From Prevotella sp. (lineage in GTDB: Bacteria > Bacteroidota > Bacteroidia > Bacteroidales > Bacteroidaceae): DNA of 64,000 nt. The notes under the pieces are model-generated. The model did not search any database. It was not told the origin of the DNA and saw only the letters and a list, made by a program, of their open reading frames with translations. The stretch is taken from the NCBI GenBank assembly GCA_024695815.1, contig JAILHK010000048.1, positions 80,460 to 144,459 of the forward strand, read 5' to 3'. This document shows positions 44,602-52,759 of this stretch, piece after piece (position 1 is the first letter of the stretch; every line of letters starts with the position of its first letter). The translations under genes were made by a program, and so were the position numbers.

Positions 44602-45141
44602 ATGAAAAGAATGGTACTCCTGATGCTGGTCTTCGGGGGGATGGTGAACACCACTATGGCCGAAGACTGGATGGTACAGCTTGACGATAACACCTATTGG
44701 ACGCAGGTGAGCATTCCCGGCACCCACGATAGTGCCACGGGCGATGGTTGGCCTGGACTGACGAGTTTAGTGGGGGCTGCGATGGCCCAAACGCAAGACC
44801 TCTCCATCGAACAACAACTGGCATGCGGCGTGAGGGCTTTTGATCTCCGTCCTTGTGTGTCGGGCAATGAATTGGTGATTAACCACGGCATCCTAGCGAC
44901 CAACGCAAAGTTTGCCAATACGATGAGACAGCTCTGTAAGTTCGTCAGCAGTCATCCGTCTGAGTTTGTGGTGGTGGTGATGCGCCATGAGACCGATGGC
45001 GACAGCAACAGCGACAAATGGGCTGACATGATAAGTGACTGTCTGAACAGCGATGACATACTGCCGCAACTGGCCGCCTACAGGCGCGACTTGACGGGTG
45101 GGCGAACTGCGCGGCAAGGTGCTCGTCTTCTCGCGCGATAG
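44602..45141 (+). CDS. PI-PLC X-domain protein, 5' part of a frameshifted gene
   Basis: From ATG 44602 the frame gives a signal peptide (MKRMVLLMLVFGGMVNTTMA) and the first half of a phosphatidylinositol-specific phospholipase C X domain: SIPGTHDS with catalytic His42 and LVINHGI with His94, plus GVRAFDLRPC. After RRDLTG the frame turns into an Arg-rich tail and stops. In-frame ATGs at 44434, 44563 and 44590 are possible but the promoter and signal peptide favour 44602. Removing one G from the GGG run at 45096-45098 joins it to the next frame. Confidence 0.75.
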   Translation: MKRMVLLMLVFGGMVNTTMAEDWMVQLDDNTYWTQVSIPGTHDSATGDGWPGLTSLVGAAMAQTQDLSIEQQLACGVRAFDLRPCVSGNELVINHGILATNAKFANTMRQLCKFVSSHPSEFVVVVMRHETDGDSNSDKWADMISDCLNSDDILPQLAAYRRDLTGGRTARQGARLLAR

Positions 45142-45748
45142 CTATGGCAGTCAGCCCGTGGGAGCTTTTGTCACAGGGTGGGGGCATCAGGCCGACTATG
45201 TCACTGCCAGCATCAGGGGCACGGGCCGAAATATCGGAACGCTCTACGTGCAGGACTTCTACGAGGTGTTGGACAATATGACGGCCAAGCTCAATGGTAT
45301 TGAAAAGCTCCTTAACTTCTCTACAAAGAATAATGTGGAACAGGGCACCCGTTATCTGGTGGTGTGCATCAACCATACGTCTGGCTATACACAGTCGGCC
45401 TCGACCAATGGCAACAAGGATAATGCTGCGAAATGCAATCAAAAGGTGATAGACTATCTGGCTGTGGACTCGCAGGCAGGACCTACCGGCATTGTGATGA
45501 TGGACTTTGCCGGAAAGGATAGGTCTGGCTCTTACGACGTGAAGGGACTGGAACTGGTCAACACCATTATTAATAATAATCAGCGCTACACACCCGTGAA
45601 AAAGGCCGACCTTTCGAGCATCAAACAACCAGATGTGGATACGGAAAAATCATCGTCTGTCTATGATCTTTTAGGTAGAAAGGTGCAAGGTCTGCGGCAG
45701 GGCACGATTGTCGTTGACCGACAAAAAACAATAAAGAGGTCACGTTAG
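45098..45748 (+). CDS. PI-PLC X-domain protein, 3' part of the frameshifted gene
   Basis: Continues the phospholipase domain in the next frame: GELRGKVLVFSRDSYG, then the rest of the barrel to IVMMDFAGKD, and a C-terminal tail SSVYDLLGRKVQGLRQGTIV related to the shared secretion-type tail. Read through the slip (RRDLTVGELRGK) the product is 381 residues, a normal length for a bacterial PI-PLC-like enzyme. It would cleave phosphatidylinositol or glycosyl-phosphatidylinositol outside the cell. As sequenced, this part has only a GTG start and no signal peptide, so the gene is broken unless the slip is an error. Confidence 0.75.
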   Translation: MGELRGKVLVFSRDSYGSQPVGAFVTGWGHQADYVTASIRGTGRNIGTLYVQDFYEVLDNMTAKLNGIEKLLNFSTKNNVEQGTRYLVVCINHTSGYTQSASTNGNKDNAAKCNQKVIDYLAVDSQAGPTGIVMMDFAGKDRSGSYDVKGLELVNTIINNNQRYTPVKKADLSSIKQPDVDTEKSSSVYDLLGRKVQGLRQGTIVVDRQKTIKRSR

Positions 45749-45774
45749 ATGTAACTGACGTGACCTCTTCTTTT
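45734..45774 (+). terminator. terminator overlapping the PI-PLC-like stop
   Basis: AAGAGGTCACGT (45734-45745) pairs exactly with ACGTGACCTCTT (45758-45769), followed by CTTTT. The stop codon is in the stem. Confidence 0.85.
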
Positions 45775-45830
45775 CGTTTATAGCGAACCATTAACCGTTA
45801 CCATGGAAGGGGGCTAATAGCTATTCTAGA

Positions 45831-46688
45831 CTATTTCAGAATCACCTTTTTACCATCGATGATGTACAGACCTTTGGTTGGCTGAGTCACACGCTGACCT
45901 GCAAGGTTGAAAGCCACCTTAGAAGCTTTTGCCGAACCCTTAATCGTATTAATACCTGTTGAAGTCTTTTTGACGAGTATGATATCGGTGAAGTTGAATG
46001 GGGTGCCGCCCTCTTTGTTGCACTGAATCATGAGTCGGTCTGTATTGCTCAGTCTTTCTTCCATATTAATATTATCAAGGCTAAGCTCTGCATAGTCGTT
46101 GGTCATGGTCATCGTGCTCTGATCACCTAGTTTACCTCCATCTTCCCAATTAATCAGAACATTGATGACGTATTCGGTTCGACCAGCTTCTGAACAGAAA
46201 CGGATGGCTGAGACTTCGCTCCAGTCAACACCTGCGAAGCTGTTCTTGGTAATCTCCAATGTATTCCAGTTATCCATCCAGAAATAGCCAGTCCATACGA
46301 TGTTCTCGTCTATATTTTGCTTGCCGTCACCATACCATACCTTGGTCGCGATGAAATCTTTACCGCAAATCTCTAGGCCATGCTCTTTTAAGGATGTACA
46401 CATTGCTTGGGTGACGAACACCTCTATACTGCTATTGTCGGGAAAAATATAATGGGCGTAGCGTGTGCCAGGCAACATCCCGCCATTGCTGTGCAGCTCG
46501 ATAACTTCGCCTGTCGCATCTTTGAATTCAACAACTAGCTTGTCGCCAACCTTTATATCTGCAAACTTAGCAGCCTCAATTTGAATAGTGTTAGACCACG
46601 ATACGGGCTGTTCATCAGTCCATACGTCTGTAGCAGAAGCAATTACAGTGGATGCCATCAAACACATAAGTAAAAATAATTTTCTCAT
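45831..46688 (-). CDS. secreted protein with shared C-terminal tail, unknown function
   Basis: About 285 residues. Signal peptide MRKLFLLMCLMASTVIASA, then two beta-rich segments that look like diverged copies (about 20-120 with VGDKLVVEFKDATGEVIEL; about 125-235 with LEITKNSFAGVDWSEVSAI), a jelly-roll or carbohydrate-binding character, and the tail AFNLAGQRVTQPTKGLYIID. No catalytic motif is visible. It may be a surface or secreted binding protein. The ATG at 46688 gives a cleaner signal peptide than 46694. The upstream gap holds several inverted repeats. Confidence 0.7.
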   Translation of the reverse strand: MRKLFLLMCLMASTVIASATDVWTDEQPVSWSNTIQIEAAKFADIKVGDKLVVEFKDATGEVIELHSNGGMLPGTRYAHYIFPDNSSIEVFVTQAMCTSLKEHGLEICGKDFIATKVWYGDGKQNIDENIVWTGYFWMDNWNTLEITKNSFAGVDWSEVSAIRFCSEAGRTEYVINVLINWEDGGKLGDQSTMTMTNDYAELSLDNINMEERLSNTDRLMIQCNKEGGTPFNFTDIILVKKTSTGINTIKGSAKASKVAFNLAGQRVTQPTKGLYIIDGKKVILK

Positions 46689-46740
46689 AAGCATTGTTTT
46701 GTTAGAGTTAATATTAAATTAATAAATTGTTTTGTACTTG

Positions 46741-46748
46741 CAAAAGTA
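46741..46748 (-). promoter_or_regulatory. -7 box for the 285-residue secreted protein
   Basis: Minus-strand TACTTTTG, 52 bases before the ATG. No good -33 box at the usual distance. Confidence 0.45.
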
Positions 46749-46777
46749 TGTGATTCCGAGAGCAAAGATTATAAAAA

Positions 46778-46835
46778 TTGATACATTAAGTGATAAATAT
46801 AGTTCGGTGTATCAAATGTTACAGTAAAGTAACAT
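46778..46835. promoter_or_regulatory. inverted repeats, possible operators
   Basis: TTGATACA (46778-46785) and TGTATCAA (46808-46815) are exact reverse complements 22 bases apart. ATGTTAC (46816-46822) and GTAACAT (46829-46835) follow at once. They lie 30-90 bases upstream of the -7 box on the minus strand, suited to regulator binding. Confidence 0.4.
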
Positions 46836-46864
46836 ATTTCTTATGCTTATACCTGTCATTATAA

Positions 46865-46900
46865 CCGAGGCCGTGACAGTTTTATCTGTCACGGCCTCGG
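46865..46900. terminator. long hairpin after mrp, possible terminator
   Basis: A perfect 15-base-pair GC-rich stem (46865-46879 with 46886-46900), loop of six bases. It lies 34 bases past the mrp stop. Neither side has a proper T-run, so termination is only likely, not sure. Confidence 0.55.
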
Positions 46901-46933
46901 ATGGGTTGGATAGTCTATAAAGGTGACGAATTA

Positions 46934-48061
46934 TTAACCCTTCATACCAACAATCTTGGTTTTTGGCAACTCTTTGTTGCGACGGTTCACCACCGTCACT
47001 ACAGCCTGGGCCAGGTTGATAAAGGCCTGTCCGGTGATGGTGTCAACCTTGGTGGCAGCGGGTGCCCCCTGATCACCACTCTCGCAGATGCTCTGCACCA
47101 GTGGTATCTGTGCCAAGAGGGGCACGTTCATTTCTTGAGCCAACTGCTTGCAGCCCTCCTTGCCAAAGATGTAGTACTTGTTCTCTGGCAGTTCGGCAGG
47201 CGTAAACCACGCCATATTTTCGATGAGTCCCAGGATGGGCACGTTCACTTTCTCGTTGCGATACATGTCGATGCCCTTGCGCGCATCGGCCAGTGCCACC
47301 TGTTGAGGTGTTGACACGATGACAGCACCCGTGATGGCCAGCGTCTGAAGCAGAGTCAGGTGGATGTCGCTGGTGCCAGGAGGGGTATCGAGGATGAAAT
47401 AGTCTAACTCGCCCCAGTCAGCATCGGCTATGAGCTGCTTCAGCGCACTGGTTGCCATACCGCCACGCCACAGGGTGGCTGTGTCGGGGTTGACAAAGAA
47501 ACCAATGCTGAGCAGTTTGACACCATATTGCTCTACTGGCACGATGAGCTGTCGGCCGTCTTTCTCTGTGGCATAGGGACGGGCATCCTCTACGTTGAAC
47601 ATCTTGGGCATTGAAGGACCAAAGATGTCGGTATCGAGCAGACCGACCTTATAACCCAGGCGAGCCAGGGCAATGGCCAGATTGGCAGAGACGGTCGATT
47701 TGCCGACGCCGCCCTTGCCAGAGCTCACGGCAATGATGTTCTTTACCTGGGGCAGTAGCTTCTCTACTTCTGGACGGGGCTTTGACTTGAACTCCGTCTC
47801 AATCACTACCTCAATGTCTTGTCCACAGTGGTATTTGATGGCTGCCTCGGCAGCCTTGACGGTTGACTTCAGGAAGGGGTCGGTGTCGCGAGGGAACACC
47901 AAAACCACAGTGACCTTCCAGTTGTTGCCATCCACGGCAGGGTTGATGGGAACAACGGTGGGAGTGTCGGCCACCATTTCGCTTTCTACCAGATTCTTCT
48001 TGGTGCCCGCATAGGTTACCGTAGCGAGCGCATCCATAATCAGTTTTGGATATAATGTCAT
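46934..48061 (-). CDS. mrp: Mrp/NBP35-type iron-sulfur carrier ATPase
   Basis: A 375-residue cytoplasmic P-loop ATPase that in related systems carries Fe-S clusters to target proteins. The N-terminus (about 1-95) is a DUF59/MIP18-like domain, and the ParA-like ATPase follows with the deviant Walker A SSGKGGVGKST at about 113-123 and LLDTDIFGPSMPKMF. The CxxC pair usual near the C-terminus of ApbC is absent (NMAWFTPAELPENK instead), which I recall as common in Bacteroidota versions. It follows the leucine-rich-repeat gene by 22 bases and may share a transcript with trmB. Confidence 0.92.
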   Translation of the reverse strand: MTLYPKLIMDALATVTYAGTKKNLVESEMVADTPTVVPINPAVDGNNWKVTVVLVFPRDTDPFLKSTVKAAEAAIKYHCGQDIEVVIETEFKSKPRPEVEKLLPQVKNIIAVSSGKGGVGKSTVSANLAIALARLGYKVGLLDTDIFGPSMPKMFNVEDARPYATEKDGRQLIVPVEQYGVKLLSIGFFVNPDTATLWRGGMATSALKQLIADADWGELDYFILDTPPGTSDIHLTLLQTLAITGAVIVSTPQQVALADARKGIDMYRNEKVNVPILGLIENMAWFTPAELPENKYYIFGKEGCKQLAQEMNVPLLAQIPLVQSICESGDQGAPAATKVDTITGQAFINLAQAVVTVVNRRNKELPKTKIVGMKG

Positions 48062-48083
48062 ATGTGCTTTTATTATTGATGTG

Positions 48084-49823
48084 TTATTCCTGATCCAATA
48101 TAATTGGCATTTTTTTCCACGATTTATCTTCTGTGTAGTTGTTTATACAACCTCTTGGAACCATTATCTTACAGGCATTCAGGATGACACCCTTGAACGT
48201 GCTGTGTGCGATGGAGGGGGGCAGAGGACAGCGCATGGTCAACTCGCGCAGAGAGACGCATTTTGCAAAGGCATTACCGCCGATTTTCTTCAACGCTGCC
48301 GGCAGTTCCAGACGGGTCAGCGAACTGCACTCACGAAAAGCAGAGGTGCCGATGGTGGTGCAGGCGGCTGGCACGATGACGGTGCGCAGCGAAGCACAGC
48401 GCTCAAAGGCATTGTCGCCAATGCTGGTGATGGAGATGGGCAGGTTGATGCTGTTCAGCGATGTGCAGTCCTGGAAGGCGTTGTCTTGGATGCTCTTCAC
48501 GGATATGGGCAAACGGACCACGCGCAGCGAACGGCAGGAGCGGAATGCATCGCTCTCAACCTTGTCTATAAATCCCTGTATGAAGACGCTGTCCAGCGAG
48601 ACGCAGTTCTCGAAGACGTCGCTTCCCATTTGTTTCACCATGCTGGGAATATGTATCCAGCGTAGGCTGGCACAGTTTTCAAAGGCATGGTCCTGTATGC
48701 GTGTGAGTGCTTCAGGCAATTTGATTTCTTGCAGTGACTTGCAGTCGTAGAAGGCATGCTCGCCGATGACTTTGATGGTGGTCGGGATTGATAGTTCTAC
48801 AAGACTGCTGCATCCCGAAAAGGTCTCTTCTCCCAGGTTCTTGATATAGCCGTCGATGTTGGCCGTAGCCAGACTGGTGCAGTTCTCGAAAGCGCCGCTG
48901 CCAATGCGGTGAGCACTCTGAATGTTGATGCTTGTCAGACCGATACATCCTTTAAAGGCCTCGCTGCCCACAATAGTGGCGGTGCCCATCTCAATCTGTT
49001 CCAGACGGGCGCAGCCTTCAAAGGCATTATTGCCAATCTGGGCGATGGCATCGGGCATCTGCACATGCTCCAAGGCTGCGCATCCCTTGAAGGCATTGTT
49101 GCCTATCAGGGTGACAGAAGTGGGTATCTCGACTTGCTGCAGTGCGACACAGCCAGCAAAGGCATTGTCGGCAATACGGTTGATGTCGCCCTTGATATGG
49201 GCTTGTTGCAGACGGACGCAGTTGTTGAACACATAGGCGTCCATCTTCGTGACGCTGGCTGGGATTTCTATTTCGGTGAAAAGCAAGCACCCGTCGAAGG
49301 CATGGTTCTTGATGGTGGTCAGACTCTGAGGCAGGGTAACATCCCTCATGGCAGAGCAATTGTTGAATGCATAATCGCCAATGACCTCGGTGCCTTCGGG
49401 AATGACAACCTCTTCCAGGTTTATACACCCACTGAAGCAGCTGCGACTTATTTCTGTCGTGGTATTGGGGAGGATGATTCTCTGTAGTGTTTTGCAATTA
49501 AGGAACATGGCAGCAGGCAGTGTGCCAGCTTTCATTCGGAAACTGCTTTTACCACCAGTGATATTGGCTTCTGACAGGTCGAGCGTTTTGAGAATACGGT
49601 CAGAAGCCTTCTTTGCGCGGTTTCTGTTGGCAATCAGCTGAATGATTTTCAGGTCGTTGCCATTCAGTGGACCGCTGATGGTTAGCTCTTCTACGGAATA
49701 ACGACTGCTATCGGGCAGCAACTGTGCCAACTGGCCTTCGGCATCGGTGGTGATGGTCAGCTGTTGGGCGGTAGTCCATAGTGTGGTCAGTAGTAGTAGG
49801 GTGGTAGTAAGGATTTTCTTCAT
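48084..49823 (-). CDS. secreted BspA-type leucine-rich repeat protein
   Basis: A 579-residue protein with a signal peptide (to about TTAQ19), a short N-terminal domain and about eighteen LRR_5 repeats of roughly 23 residues, each like AFxxCxxLxxIxIPxSVxxIG (for example NAFKGCAALEHVQMPDAIAQ). The repeats form a solenoid used by Bacteroidota for adhesion to host proteins or other cells, as known for BspA of Tannerella. No sorting tail is obvious. It lies between trmB (12 bases upstream) and mrp (22 bases downstream) on one strand, an odd place for a surface protein and perhaps an insertion into a housekeeping operon. Confidence 0.88.
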   Translation of the reverse strand: MKKILTTTLLLLTTLWTTAQQLTITTDAEGQLAQLLPDSSRYSVEELTISGPLNGNDLKIIQLIANRNRAKKASDRILKTLDLSEANITGGKSSFRMKAGTLPAAMFLNCKTLQRIILPNTTTEISRSCFSGCINLEEVVIPEGTEVIGDYAFNNCSAMRDVTLPQSLTTIKNHAFDGCLLFTEIEIPASVTKMDAYVFNNCVRLQQAHIKGDINRIADNAFAGCVALQQVEIPTSVTLIGNNAFKGCAALEHVQMPDAIAQIGNNAFEGCARLEQIEMGTATIVGSEAFKGCIGLTSINIQSAHRIGSGAFENCTSLATANIDGYIKNLGEETFSGCSSLVELSIPTTIKVIGEHAFYDCKSLQEIKLPEALTRIQDHAFENCASLRWIHIPSMVKQMGSDVFENCVSLDSVFIQGFIDKVESDAFRSCRSLRVVRLPISVKSIQDNAFQDCTSLNSINLPISITSIGDNAFERCASLRTVIVPAACTTIGTSAFRECSSLTRLELPAALKKIGGNAFAKCVSLRELTMRCPLPPSIAHSTFKGVILNACKIMVPRGCINNYTEDKSWKKMPIILDQE

Positions 49824-49835
49824 AAGGCAAAGTAT

Positions 49836-50600
49836 TCATTTGGCAGTATCAAGCGAGCTCCTTTTCGAGCGGTGATAGCTGCGGTAGTCGTCAAGTGGTA
49901 TCTCTACATCGGGTTCAGCGAGTAGTCCATCGTGAGGCAACTGGAATTTGACGTAACGGATATTGAGGCCGCGAGCCAGCCACATGCTCTCGTAATAGGT
50001 CTGAATGGAGAGCAGCTCCTTATCGTCAATCTGGTCGTCGTGGTAAAGGTCTTCTGTCTTCACAATCACGGGCAACTGGTTCTTGTCAATCATGTAGCCC
50101 GTATAGGTGAACAGAAAGTTGGAGTCGGTCTTCAGGTGAATGATGCCCTTGTCAATCAGGAAACGGCGATAGCGTTCCATGAAATAGGTGGAGGTTAGGC
50201 GCTTGCGCGGATTCTTCATCTGGGGGTCGCTGAAGGTGAGCCAGATTTCCTGTACCTCGTTGGGTGCAAAGAAACGGTCTATGATTTCGATGTTTGTTCT
50301 CAGGAAAGCTACGTTCTTCTGTCCTTCCTTCAGGGCACGGGTGGCACCGGTCCACATGCGTGCACCTTTGATGTCAACACCAATAAAGTTCTTGTTGGGA
50401 TATAGTTTTGCTAACTCTACAGCGTACTCGCCCTTTCCACAACCCAGTTCCAACACAATGGGGTTGTCGTTGTGGAAATAGTCTTCGCGCCAGCGACCTC
50501 GCATCTCAAACGGAACTTCGTCCACCACCGAATAAGGGTACTGAAACACATTCTCGTAGGTCTCCATATCGGCAAACTTTGCCAGTTTTCCTTTGCTCAT
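49836..50600 (-). CDS. trmB: tRNA (guanine-46-N7)-methyltransferase
   Basis: About 254 residues. The Rossmann methyltransferase has the SAM motif [15 protein letters not shown], then [13 protein letters not shown] and the family's [16 protein letters not shown], where TrmB proteins read PDPWPKxRHxKRR. It methylates G46 in the variable loop of tRNAs. An ATG at 50618 is in frame but lies inside the -7 box, so 50600 is the start. It heads a minus-strand group with the leucine-rich protein and mrp. Confidence 0.93.
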   Translation of the reverse strand: MSKGKLAKFADMETYENVFQYPYSVVDEVPFEMRGRWREDYFHNDNPIVLELGCGKGEYAVELAKLYPNKNFIGVDIKGARMWTGATRALKEGQKNVAFLRTNIEIIDRFFAPNEVQEIWLTFSDPQMKNPRKRLTSTYFMERYRRFLIDKGIIHLKTDSNFLFTYTGYMIDKNQLPVIVKTEDLYHDDQIDDKELLSIQTYYESMWLARGLNIRYVKFQLPHDGLLAEPDVEIPLDDYRSYHRSKRSSLDTAK

Positions 50601-50615
50601 AATCTTATTTTGGAG

Positions 50616-50647
50616 CAAAGGTACGAATAAATTTCCGATATTACAAA
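50616..50647 (-). promoter_or_regulatory. promoter of trmB
   Basis: Minus-strand TTTG (50647-50644), 20 bases, TACCTTTG (50623-50616), a full consensus 15 bases before the ATG at 50600. Confidence 0.78.
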
Positions 50648-50674
50648 TAAATAAGGTGGAAATGATAGTTCATA

Positions 50675-50710
50675 CTCAGCGCTGCTACAGCAGGAAAGAG
50701 GGTCGCTGAG
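50675..50710. other. nested hairpin after the DUF2752 gene
   Basis: CTCAGCG (50675-50681) pairs with CGCTGAG (50704-50710), and inside it CTGC and GCAG pair again. It is 14 bases past the DUF2752 stop on the minus strand. No T-run follows, so its role as a terminator is doubtful. Confidence 0.45.
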
Positions 50711-50723
50711 ATGAATAATTACG

Positions 50724-51113
50724 TTAGATGTGTAGTAGATTTCTGGCTATAAACCATGCGGGTGCCAGAAAACATAAGGCGTAGAGAATCCATTTGCTGG
50801 TCAGTATGTTGCGCCATCTCTGTTGGCTTTTGCCAGTCAGCAGCAGCTCTTCAATAGCGAAGAGAACAATGTAGGGCAGGATGATGATGAGTAGATAGTT
50901 GTAGTGGATGGCTTCTGAGAAATGACCATGTATCAGCGCATGAAGGAAGCGCTGCATGCCGCATCCAGGACAGTTCAGCCCCGTTAGCTCATGAAAAGAA
51001 CATTTGGGAACGAGAATGACCTCCGTGGGGTTAAAAAGGAATAGCAGCAACAGCACGAATGCTGAGGCTGCTATTCCTGATGTGATAAATACTTTTTTGC
51101 CTATGGACTTCAT
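50724..51113 (-). CDS. DUF2752 membrane protein
   Basis: A 129-residue protein with three membrane helices. The DUF2752 signature GLNCPGCGMQRFLHALIHG is at about 45-63; its two cysteines and the arginine are the conserved core. The family's function is unknown to me. The start codon overlaps the stop of the CD225-like gene by one base (TAATG), so the two are co-translated. In Bacteroidota these two families are commonly adjacent. Confidence 0.85.
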   Translation of the reverse strand: MKSIGKKVFITSGIAASAFVLLLLFLFNPTEVILVPKCSFHELTGLNCPGCGMQRFLHALIHGHFSEAIHYNYLLIIILPYIVLFAIEELLLTGKSQQRWRNILTSKWILYALCFLAPAWFIARNLLHI

Positions 51114-51442
51114 TACATGTTCATCAAGGCCATAATCTGGGCTACTCCAAAGATGCTGAAGTAAATAATCTCAATGATAAGAGATGCAATAATCCAGACG
51201 GTGCTGATGATGTTCAGTGTCTTGGCTGTCTGAGAGGCATTCATTGCCGCAGGTAAGGCCGATTCGCCGATGCTGTTATTCCTCGCTACTTCGTTAGATT
51301 TCACGACGGCGATAATTGACAGTATTAGTGGGACGATTCCCGGACATCCACAACAGATGATGGATAAGATGAGATTCACGATAGACCACGTCTTGTAGTC
51401 TTTGGGCTGCTGTGGAAAGGCATTTCCATTAAAGTTGTCCAT
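51113..51442 (-). CDS. CD225/dispanin-like membrane protein
   Basis: A 109-residue protein with the layout of CD225 (interferon-induced transmembrane-like) proteins: a soluble N-terminus, a first hydrophobic segment with a cysteine pair (WSIVNLILSIICCGCPGIV), a basic loop with KSNEVA, and a second membrane helix at the C-terminus. The start at 51442 (MDNFNGNAFPQQPKDYKTW) was chosen because a longer open frame above it runs into ilvE and has no coding character. It overlaps the DUF2752 gene and lies 34 bases after ilvE. Function unknown. Confidence 0.82.
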   Translation of the reverse strand: MDNFNGNAFPQQPKDYKTWSIVNLILSIICCGCPGIVPLILSIIAVVKSNEVARNNSIGESALPAAMNASQTAKTLNIISTVWIIASLIIEIIYFSIFGVAQIMALMNM

Positions 51443-51476
51443 AAGTTGTAGGTATTTTAGGTTGATAAAATGCTGT

Positions 51477-52493
51477 TTAATCAATGACAACGGTGGTCCA
51501 TCCGTGCTTGTCCTCGATGGTACCATACTGGATGCCACGCAGTGTGTCATAGAGCTTCTTAGACTGAGGACCGGGGTTGGGTCCGAAGTCATAGCGCTTG
51601 CCAGTCTCCAGGTCGTCAATATACGAGATGGGGCTGATCACAGCGGCTGTTCCGCAAGCACCAGCTTCCTCGAAGGTTGACAGTTCTTCCTCGGGAATAG
51701 GTCGGCGCTCTACCTTCATGCCCAGGTCTTCTGCCACTTGCATCAGTGAACGGTTGGTGATAGAGGGCAGAATAGATGTTGACTTTGGTGTGATGTAGGT
51801 GTTGTCCTTAATGCCGAAGAAGTTGGCAGCACCACACTCATCGATGTATTTCTTCTCTTTGGCGTCCAGGTAGAACTCGCATGCATAGCCCTTCTCGTGA
51901 GCCAGGTTGTTGGCAAACAGTGATGCAGCATAGTTTCCACCCACCTTGTATTTACCTGTGCCAAGAGGTGCAGAACGGTCGTAGTCACGCACAATGACGT
52001 AGGGGTTGCTTGAGAAACCGCCCTTGAAGTATGGGCCTACAGGTGTTACGAAGATCAAGAACAGGTATTCTTTGGCGGGGTGTACGCCAACCTGTGCGCT
52101 GGTACCAATCAACAGTGGGCGCAGATAGAGGGTGGCACCGCTCTCGTAGGTGGGAATCCAATCCTGATTTAAACGAACCACTTTCTCTGCCATCTCGGTA
52201 AACAGCTCGGTGGGAACTTCTGGCATCATGATGCCGCGGCAGGTTGACTGCAGGCGTTCTGCGTTGTCCTTCACACGGAAGAGACGTACTTTTCCGTCGG
52301 GACAGCGGTAGGCTTTCAAACCTTCGAATGCTTCCTGTCCGTAGTGCAGACAGGTGGCTGCCATATGAAGTTTCAGATACTCGTCTGATGATACCTCTAT
52401 TTCTCCCCATTTTCCGTTGCGATAATAGCAGCGTACGTTGTAGTCCGTTGGCATGTAGCCGAACGATAGATTCTTCCAATCCAGTTCTTTCAT
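51477..52493 (-). CDS. ilvE: branched-chain amino acid aminotransferase
   Basis: A 338-residue fold-type IV PLP enzyme that transfers amino groups between glutamate and the branched 2-oxo acids in leucine, isoleucine and valine metabolism. The PLP-lysine block reads GTGKYKVGGNYAAS, and GACGTAAVISPI near the C-terminus binds the cofactor phosphate. The sequence is of the eukaryote-like BCAT subtype common in Bacteroidota. A -7 box lies at 52543-52550. The two small membrane-protein genes downstream may read through from it. Confidence 0.95.
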   Translation of the reverse strand: MKELDWKNLSFGYMPTDYNVRCYYRNGKWGEIEVSSDEYLKLHMAATCLHYGQEAFEGLKAYRCPDGKVRLFRVKDNAERLQSTCRGIMMPEVPTELFTEMAEKVVRLNQDWIPTYESGATLYLRPLLIGTSAQVGVHPAKEYLFLIFVTPVGPYFKGGFSSNPYVIVRDYDRSAPLGTGKYKVGGNYAASLFANNLAHEKGYACEFYLDAKEKKYIDECGAANFFGIKDNTYITPKSTSILPSITNRSLMQVAEDLGMKVERRPIPEEELSTFEEAGACGTAAVISPISYIDDLETGKRYDFGPNPGPQSKKLYDTLRGIQYGTIEDKHGWTTVVID

Positions 52494-52542
52494 AATCTTC
52501 TTGTGATCATTAAATCCGTTTAGAAATGTTTAAAAAGTGATG

Positions 52543-52550
52543 CAAAGTTA
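52543..52550 (-). promoter_or_regulatory. -7 box for ilvE
   Basis: Minus-strand TAACTTTG, 50 bases before the ilvE ATG; CTTG lies 20 bases upstream as a weak -33 element. Confidence 0.5.
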
Positions 52551-52579
52551 TACAAAAATTCTGTTTTCAGCAAGTAATT

Positions 52580-52759
52580 CTAACTTTTTTCCAGTATTTT
52601 TTTAATTTCGCTATCAGTCTTGTTCAGTTTTTCCTTGCATTGCTTGATAATCTGCAGTGCTGATTTCAACTGTTCGGACAGTTCGTCGATGCCGAATTCG
52701 TTGTTCTCCATCTTGCGAACGATGGTTTCTAGTTGCTGTAATGATTCTTCGTAATTCAT
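52580..52759 (-). CDS. xseB: exodeoxyribonuclease VII small subunit
   Basis: A short gene of 59 codons plus stop. The sequence begins MNYEESLQQLETIVRKMENN and continues with the two-helix XseB pattern (DELSEQLKSALQIIKQCKEK). Several XseB copies wrap around XseA to form exonuclease VII, which degrades single-stranded DNA. The ATG overlaps the xseA stop by 4 bases (ATGA), the expected arrangement. Length is slightly short of E. coli XseB (80), with the loss at the C-terminus. Confidence 0.9.
   Translation of the reverse strand: MNYEESLQQLETIVRKMENNEFGIDELSEQLKSALQIIKQCKEKLNKTDSEIKKILEKS

Noticed and set aside
51443..51619. Longer N-terminus for the CD225-like protein
   Set aside because: This stretch is antisense-type overlap with the ilvE 3' end in another frame and has no family similarity.
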